Below, piece after piece: positions 58,978 through 64,000 of a stretch of 64,000 bases of DNA; within the stretch, counting starts at the first letter, position 1, and each line of letters begins with the position of its first letter. Made by a program: the position numbers and the translations under genes. The DNA is from Flavobacterium saliperosum. GTDB taxonomy: Bacteria; Bacteroidota; Bacteroidia; Flavobacteriales; Flavobacteriaceae. The notes under the pieces were generated by a model. The model saw nothing but the letters and a program-made list of their open reading frames with translations, did not search any database and had not been told where the DNA came from. The stretch spans positions 1 through 64,000 of the forward strand of contig NZ_FMTY01000001.1 in the NCBI RefSeq assembly GCF_900100625.1. Direction: 5' to 3'.

Positions 58978-59520
58978 ATGGAAACATTTAAAAAAGTCAG
59001 CGCCTCAAAAATCACATTATCCGAGTTGATGCTGCCATCGCATTCTAATTTCAGTGGAAAAATTCATGGCGGTTACATCCTTTCGCTAATGGATCAGATT
59101 GCTTTTGCAGCAGCTTCCAAATATTCCGGAAAATACTGTGTGACCGCTTCTGTGGATACCGTTGATTTCCTTAACCCAATCGAAGTGGGCGAATTGGTTA
59201 CTTTAAAAGCCTGTGTAAATTATGTTGGAAAAACATCCATGATGGTTGGCATACGGGTAACTTCTGAAAACATTCAAACCGGGAAAGTGAAGCATTGCAA
59301 TTCCTCCTATTTTACGATGGTTGCCAAAGACGATAAAGGAAATTCGGTTGCTGTACCGACCTTAATTCTGTCCAATCTGGAAGAAGTGCGTCGTTTTTAC
59401 GAATCGGTTCGAAGAATCAACAGTAAAAAAGAATACAAAGCTATTGAGAACACTTTTGATTTTTCTTCGGTTGAAGCGCTGAAGAACCTGGAAGTATTCA
59501 ATGTGAAATTAGAATTATAA
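58978..59520 (+). CDS. Acyl-CoA thioesterase (hotdog fold)
   Basis: A 180-residue hotdog protein of the YciA/BFIT type. SHSNFSGKIHGGYILSLMDQIAFAAASKYSG near 20-50 carries the catalytic HGG-x-x-x-x-x-x-D pattern, and TVDFLNPIEVGELVTLKACV follows. It hydrolyses acyl-CoA thioesters of unknown chain length. It is the third gene after rmuC. The extra C-terminal 45 residues (KEYKAIENTFDFSSVEALKN) are helical and not needed for the fold. Confidence 0.9.
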   Translation: METFKKVSASKITLSELMLPSHSNFSGKIHGGYILSLMDQIAFAAASKYSGKYCVTASVDTVDFLNPIEVGELVTLKACVNYVGKTSMMVGIRVTSENIQTGKVKHCNSSYFTMVAKDDKGNSVAVPTLILSNLEEVRRFYESVRRINSKKEYKAIENTFDFSSVEALKNLEVFNVKLEL

Positions 59521-59616
59521 CATTTAGAAAAAATTTTATTAATAAACCGCAATTATTCATTAAAAAGATAAATTTATTATATATTTGAAAGTGTCAGTTC
59601 AAATTACATAATAAAT

Positions 59617-60729
59617 ATGCAACAAAATTACCTGCTTAAATTAACCGGATTACTGTCGTTACTGGCCATTTTAATACTTTTGGCCTGTAATTCTGATGAC
59701 GAACAAGAGGAATACACTCCTGTTTCCCCGGTAATCATGGACTTAACTCAAGTCCCATTCCCAAAACTTTCCGATTACAAATTCTTTCAAGGTGATTTAA
59801 AAAATCAGAATCCTTCGTATAAAGTACTGCCTTACGAACCTGCCAGTCAACTATTTACCGATTACGCCCATAAAAAAAGATTCGTATGGATGCCTGTTGG
59901 TTCCAAAGCAACCTATAACGGCGACGGAAAAGTGCTGAAATTTCCAATAGGAACAGCCTTAATCAAAACCTTTTACTACGAAAACGTGGAACCTTCAAAC
60001 ACCACACAAATCATTGAAACCCGTGTGATGATAAAGAAAGGTGTGGACGTGAACCAAAATGATGTATGGATTTTTGCCAATTATGTATGGAACAGTGAAC
60101 AAACCGAAGCCTTCCTTGACATGAACGGCAGCTACTTCCCAATTTCATGGAAGGACGAAAACAATGTTACAAAATCATCCAATTACCGGATTCCATCGGA
60201 AACGGAATGTTTGATGTGTCATAAATCAAATGAGTTGCCGATACCAATCGGGCCAAAACCCCAAAATTTAAATTACAATTTCACCTATACCAATGGCGCA
60301 AAAAACCAATTGGCAAAATGGGTGGAAGAAGGTTATCTGGAAAGCTATCCTACTAACATTGTCAGCGTTGTGAACTGGAAAGACACTTCCAAACCATTGG
60401 AAACAAGAGTCCGATCGTATATTGATGCCAATTGTGCCCATTGTCATGCCACAAACAGTCATTGCGATTACCGACCAATACGCTTTGCTTTCAGCGAAAC
60501 AGCCGATCCTACCAACTTAGGGGTTTGTGTGGCACCTCAGGAAAATATCGACAACTCCTTAACGCACATTGTTAACAAAGGAAACTCACAACGTTCCGTG
60601 ATGCACTTCAGAATGAACTCCGTAAATGAAGCTACCCGAATGCCGCTACTTGGCAGAACTATTGTTCACCAAGAAGGCGTTCAGCTTATTGAAGAATGGA
60701 TAAACACTTTAAACCCAGCCTGCAACTAA
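59617..60729 (+). CDS. Diheme c-type cytochrome lipoprotein (SO2930-like)
   Basis: A 370-residue lipoprotein (lipobox LILLACNSDD). It has two CxxCH haem sites, ECLMCHKSN near 198 and NCAHCHATN near 275. Met residues in MHFRMNSVNEATRMPLLGR near 330 could be axial ligands. The layout fits the family named after SO2930 that is found next to beta-propeller or repeat proteins. It is probably an electron carrier on the cell surface or periplasm. The next gene starts 19 bases later. Confidence 0.8.
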   Translation: MQQNYLLKLTGLLSLLAILILLACNSDDEQEEYTPVSPVIMDLTQVPFPKLSDYKFFQGDLKNQNPSYKVLPYEPASQLFTDYAHKKRFVWMPVGSKATYNGDGKVLKFPIGTALIKTFYYENVEPSNTTQIIETRVMIKKGVDVNQNDVWIFANYVWNSEQTEAFLDMNGSYFPISWKDENNVTKSSNYRIPSETECLMCHKSNELPIPIGPKPQNLNYNFTYTNGAKNQLAKWVEEGYLESYPTNIVSVVNWKDTSKPLETRVRSYIDANCAHCHATNSHCDYRPIRFAFSETADPTNLGVCVAPQENIDNSLTHIVNKGNSQRSVMHFRMNSVNEATRMPLLGRTIVHQEGVQLIEEWINTLNPACN

Positions 60730-60748
60730 TAAAAAAACGATTACGCCT

Positions 60749-62761
60749 ATGAAAAAAATTACTCTTTTACTTCTGGGAATGATTTCCTGGATGATTAATG
60801 CTCAAGACACCTGTGCCACAGCCGTTCCCATAACTGCCGGGAGCCACATTGTTAGTGTGATTGACGGCCCGACACCCATAACCATCTTATGTGGTCCAAA
60901 TACAACCAATGCAACTCTGAGTGAATGGTACACCTATACCCCGACAAACAATTATACGGTAACCATAACCACTGATTTAGCGATTAACTCCGGAAAAGAT
61001 ACCCGGTTTAATGTGTATACAGGAAATTGCACCAGTCTGAGTTGTTTTGCAGGTGATGACGACAGCGGTTCTATTGGCAATGGTTTTTTGTCGATATCCT
61101 CTTTCAATGTAACGGCGGGAACTACTTATTACATCGCCTTTGACAATCGATGGAATCCTTCCGGATTTACTTTTGATTTAATCGAGCAGCCAATTGTTGC
61201 TTCGGCACTTTCATTCTCCTCCCAGTCGGTTGCCTTAACCGGAGCCTACAACAATTGTGTTGTGGACATGAATGGCGATAATTTAGACGATATCGTTTCA
61301 GTAAGCGCCACACAACTTCAGATTCTACAAAAAAACTCCGGATCGGCCGGTTTCACAACAGTAACTATTCCTGTTACAAATGTAATAAATCAGCCTTCTT
61401 GGAGCATTGCAGCCGGAGATTACAATAAGGACGGATACAACGATTTAGTTCTGGGAGGCGGAAACGGCGCAACATTTATACAGACCGCAAACAACGGAAC
61501 CACATACAATTCGGTAAACTTTGCGCAATACATTTTCTGTCAGCGTTCAAATTTTACAGACATTAACAAAGACGGAAACCTGGATGCGTTTGTATGCCAT
61601 GACGTAGATCCGAATGTCTATTTCATGAACAACGGAAGCGGCGTTTTATCCTATATTCAGGGCGGATTGGGCGATCATGCCGAAGGCGGTAATTACGGAT
61701 CCATTTGGGTAGATTACGATAACGATGGTGATTCCGATCTTTTCATAGCCAAATGCCGAGGCGGCGCTACAACCGCAAATATTAATGAACTGCACCGAAA
61801 CAACGGAAATGGGACTTTTACTAATGTAAGTATAGCTGCAAATATGGCCGATCCGATCCAGACCTGGTCATCCGCTTGGGGTGATTTTGATAATGATGGC
61901 GATATGGATGCGCTTGTTGGAGCCAGTTCCAATGCGAATGGCATGCACAAATTGATGAGAAATAACGGCGACGGTACCTTCAGCGATGTAACGGCGGGTT
62001 CCGGTTATGACACATTTGCTTCCATGGGAGTTGAACATGTTGCCCATGACTTCAACAACGATGGCTTCGTGGATGTTTTCGGAGCCGGAAATAAAATCAT
62101 GCTCAACAACGGAAACATGACCTTTACTCCTCATTCTGTAACACCGACCAATGGACCTATCGGGGATTTAAACAATGATGGTTTCCTGGATGTGCAAAAC
62201 GGGAATGTTATCTATTACAACAATCCGAATGCCAACAACTGGATTAAAATCAATCTGAAAGGAATACAAAGTAACAGTAACGGAATTGGTGCACGTGTGG
62301 AAATCTATGGCGCATGGGGAAAACAAATCAGAGACGTAAGAAGTGGCGACGGTTTCCGAAACATGAGTACGCTGAACACTCATTTTGGCATTGGTACTGA
62401 AACACAAATTACTCAGGTAATTATCAAATGGCCATCCGGAGTTGTGGATATCATCGCAAACCCAACAACCAATCAGGCACTGACTGTTATTGAAGGCAGT
62501 ACGCTTGGCATTGCGGAAAACAACTTGGGTAACTTTACGATGTATCCGAATCCGACAAATGATTTTATTCGTTTCAATACGGTAAATGCAGACGAGAAAA
62601 TCAAATCGGTTACGATTTATGATGTTTCCGGAAAATTGGTTAAGAAAGACTCTGCTTCAAACAATTCGGTTTCCGTTCAGGAGCTGGAAAACGGAACGTA
62701 TGTAATCATTCTTGAAAACCATTTGGGTAAAAAACACTCGAGTAAGTTTATCAAAAACTAA
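60749..62761 (+). CDS. Secreted FG-GAP/VCBS and ASPIC/UnbV domain protein with T9SS sorting domain
   Basis: A 670-residue protein with a signal peptide. An N-terminal domain with DSG-type cysteines (about 20-140) precedes FG-GAP repeats with D-x-N-x-D-G calcium loops (about 160-480, for example DFDNDGDMDALVGA and DYNKDGYNDLVLGG). An ASPIC/UnbV segment follows (GIGARVEIYGAWGKQIRDVR near 512-531). A type A T9SS tail ends it (FTMYPNPTNDFIRF). A seven-bladed integrin-like propeller is expected. It shares a message with the cytochrome gene, so the two may act together at the surface. Confidence 0.9.
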   Translation: MKKITLLLLGMISWMINAQDTCATAVPITAGSHIVSVIDGPTPITILCGPNTTNATLSEWYTYTPTNNYTVTITTDLAINSGKDTRFNVYTGNCTSLSCFAGDDDSGSIGNGFLSISSFNVTAGTTYYIAFDNRWNPSGFTFDLIEQPIVASALSFSSQSVALTGAYNNCVVDMNGDNLDDIVSVSATQLQILQKNSGSAGFTTVTIPVTNVINQPSWSIAAGDYNKDGYNDLVLGGGNGATFIQTANNGTTYNSVNFAQYIFCQRSNFTDINKDGNLDAFVCHDVDPNVYFMNNGSGVLSYIQGGLGDHAEGGNYGSIWVDYDNDGDSDLFIAKCRGGATTANINELHRNNGNGTFTNVSIAANMADPIQTWSSAWGDFDNDGDMDALVGASSNANGMHKLMRNNGDGTFSDVTAGSGYDTFASMGVEHVAHDFNNDGFVDVFGAGNKIMLNNGNMTFTPHSVTPTNGPIGDLNNDGFLDVQNGNVIYYNNPNANNWIKINLKGIQSNSNGIGARVEIYGAWGKQIRDVRSGDGFRNMSTLNTHFGIGTETQITQVIIKWPSGVVDIIANPTTNQALTVIEGSTLGIAENNLGNFTMYPNPTNDFIRFNTVNADEKIKSVTIYDVSGKLVKKDSASNNSVSVQELENGTYVIILENHLGKKHSSKFIKN

Positions 62762-62795
62762 AAAAAGTCCCGATTCGCTCGGGACTTTTTTTTAC
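62759..62795. terminator. Bidirectional terminator between the ASPIC and DUF5777 genes
   Basis: AAAAAAGTCCCGA / TCGGGACTTTTTT with a five-base loop lies directly after the plus-strand stop. It is 11 bases before the minus-strand stop at 62806. Confidence 0.9.
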
Positions 62796-62805
62796 TGTCT
62801 TTTTT

Positions 62806-63684
62806 CTAGAAAACGCGAACCAGATTGAATCCGAAACAAATTTCACTTTTGCTCCAATCCCCCGAGGTTTGTCCGAGATAACCTGTTTCGTGCATGGCTC
62901 TGGAATTGGTGAAATGCATCTGAAAAACATGTCCGCCCGTTTCCAGGTCTACTCCTATGGAAAGTGGATTTTTATATCTGGATTCGGAAGCTCGGTTTAA
63001 ATGGGCCGCATAATCCATATTCACCGACCAGCGCTTGGTTATCTTATAGCGTCCGCCCATTCCAATGGCAAACTGACTGTTGTCCTGTGGATTCGGTAAA
63101 ATCGGATTACCGTTTGCATCGAAAACATCCCGAATCGTGTTTTCGTGGAAAAAAGTCGGCGCCAGTTGTAACGTAAGATTATCATTAAACTTACGGGAAG
63201 CCACTAGTTGTGTAACGTAACTCAATCGGTTCCCGAAATCCATATTCGGATAATCCTGTTCTTTCATTTCCGAATTCACGGCCACACTGCTGAAGCCCAC
63301 CAAAGTTAACGGAAACCCATCTTTTTGTTGCGTTTGCAGTCTGTACTTCACCGCCAAATCGTAGGTCTCCTGAAAACCGCTGCGGGAAACATGAACGGTA
63401 AGCCATTCCGTCACGCCGTAAAGGAATTTCAGTTGCGTATTGGCATTATCCAATCCGAAAAAATCATCAAATCCGTTTTTCAAATAATCGAAACGATGCG
63501 CGACTATGAAATAAAAATCGCCCTTGGCCGCTAATTTTGTCGATTCGATATTAACAATTTTCAGGGACTTAAACGCGGATTCTACCTTCGTATCCACCTT
63601 AACGGTATCAATTTCAGCCAATAAATCATCCTGTGAAAAAACACAAAGAGGAAAAAGGAATAGGGTTTGAAATAACTTCTTCAT
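62806..63684 (-). CDS. DUF5777 family beta-barrel outer membrane protein
   Basis: A 292-residue protein with a signal peptide (to about 17) and a long run of amphipathic strands. GDFYFIVAHRFDYLKNGFDD near 55-74 and QLKFLYGVTEWLTVHVSRSG near 84-103 are the DUF5777 front blocks. ICFGFNLVRVF gives the aromatic barrel end. Function is unknown. Relatives often sit by YceI-like proteins, cytochromes and T9SS proteins. It is four bases after the partial gene upstream on the minus strand. Confidence 0.85.
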   Translation of the reverse strand: MKKLFQTLFLFPLCVFSQDDLLAEIDTVKVDTKVESAFKSLKIVNIESTKLAAKGDFYFIVAHRFDYLKNGFDDFFGLDNANTQLKFLYGVTEWLTVHVSRSGFQETYDLAVKYRLQTQQKDGFPLTLVGFSSVAVNSEMKEQDYPNMDFGNRLSYVTQLVASRKFNDNLTLQLAPTFFHENTIRDVFDANGNPILPNPQDNSQFAIGMGGRYKITKRWSVNMDYAAHLNRASESRYKNPLSIGVDLETGGHVFQMHFTNSRAMHETGYLGQTSGDWSKSEICFGFNLVRVF

Positions 63685-63688
63685 ACGA

Positions 63689-64000
63689 TTAATTAATCAC
63701 TAGTGTTTTGGTTACTTCACCATCGGCAGTCTTAATGTTCATCATATAAAAACCACTTTCAAATCCGGACAAATCCACGTTGTAATTTTGGTTGGCCACT
63801 TTTGTTTCTTTAATTTTTTTACCCAGTACATCATAAATTACGATGTTTGCTTCGGAAACCAGCGGAGGCAATTCAATGTTGACAAAATTTCGCGTTGGGT
63901 TCGGGTACATTTTAAAACCGGCCAAATCGAAACCGTCTGTTCCTAAAGTAAAATTCACAACTGTGGTGCCGCAATTTCCGTTACCATGATATACGATGCT
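63689..64000 (-). CDS. C-terminal part of a T9SS-sorted protein (cut by window edge)
   Basis: At least 103 codons are open to the edge with no upstream stop, so the true start is outside. The end is a type A T9SS sorting domain (FKMYPNPTRNFVNIEL...NIVIYDVLGKKIKE...GFYMMNIKTADGEVTKTLVI). Before it lies YHGNGNCGTTVVNFTLGTD, a short Cys-containing linker after an unseen domain. It is cotranscribed with the DUF5777 gene (four-base gap). Confidence 0.88.
   Translation of the reverse strand, partial: SIVYHGNGNCGTTVVNFTLGTDGFDLAGFKMYPNPTRNFVNIELPPLVSEANIVIYDVLGKKIKETKVANQNYNVDLSGFESGFYMMNIKTADGEVTKTLVIN

Overview
The window reads as chromosome of a Flavobacterium-like member of the Flavobacteriaceae. 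The signs are AT-rich intergenic DNA, promoters of the TTG / TAnnTTTG type, type IX secretion (T9SS) C-terminal sorting domains with the YPNP motif, the thrS-infC-rpmI-rplT block, a zeaxanthin carotenoid cluster and a TonB receptor with a cobalamin riboswitch. There are about 64 protein genes, three tRNAs, one riboswitch, and a tandem set of putative small RNA genes. No rRNA, CRISPR array, insertion sequence or prophage was seen.

Layout. 1-4.3 kb: a dispersed repeat, a membrane protein, then thrS, infC (non-canonical ATA start), rpmI and rplT. 4.3-13 kb: rlmF, then a nitrogen-storage locus with cyanophycin synthetase (cphA) divergent from cyanophycinase, isoaspartyl peptidase and glutaminase, and a convergent secreted 420-residue protein. 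13-26 kb: housekeeping genes (dnaB, accA, lptG, tgt, a split transketolase, S4 protein, methyltransferase, phosphoribosyltransferase, aroK), lipoproteins and a decayed gene. 26.0-26.5 kb: tRNA-Lys, tRNA-Lys, tRNA-Leu and an echo of the tRNA-Leu 3' end. 26.5-31.5 kb: carotenoid genes crtY, crtI, crtB, crtZ around a MerR/B12-domain regulator of the CarH type. 31.5-33.6 kb: ECF sigma / membrane anti-sigma candidate / two DUF4252 proteins. 33.7-39.1 kb: vitamin B12 uptake with riboswitch, BtuB-like receptor and BtuFCD-like ABC transporter. 39.1-47.2 kb: mixed metabolism, RNA modification, VOC/AHSA1 proteins and a histidine kinase / response regulator pair. 47.2-53.3 kb: copper resistance. 53.4-54.3 kb: five tandem paralogous RNA units. 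54.6-64 kb: secreted T9SS proteins, an MFS transporter, rmuC, a thioesterase, a diheme cytochrome lipoprotein and a DUF5777 barrel protein.

How the parts may work together. CphA would polymerise Asp and Arg, while the opposing cyanophycinase-isoaspartyl peptidase-glutaminase operon would return amino acids and ammonia. The carotenoid genes suffice for phytoene to zeaxanthin. The promoters of crtY and crtI share a 13-base element, and a CarH-like regulator lies between them. Its presumed cofactor, B12, could be imported by the riboswitch-controlled system about 5 kb away. In the copper locus an AraC regulator with its own CxxC domain precedes copA, and a shared inverted repeat lies about 75-80 bases upstream of both copA and the next gene.

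The best candidate for something undescribed is 53380-54292. There, five head-to-tail units of about 135 bases on the minus strand, mostly ending in intrinsic terminators, can fold into long hairpins and show compensatory changes.
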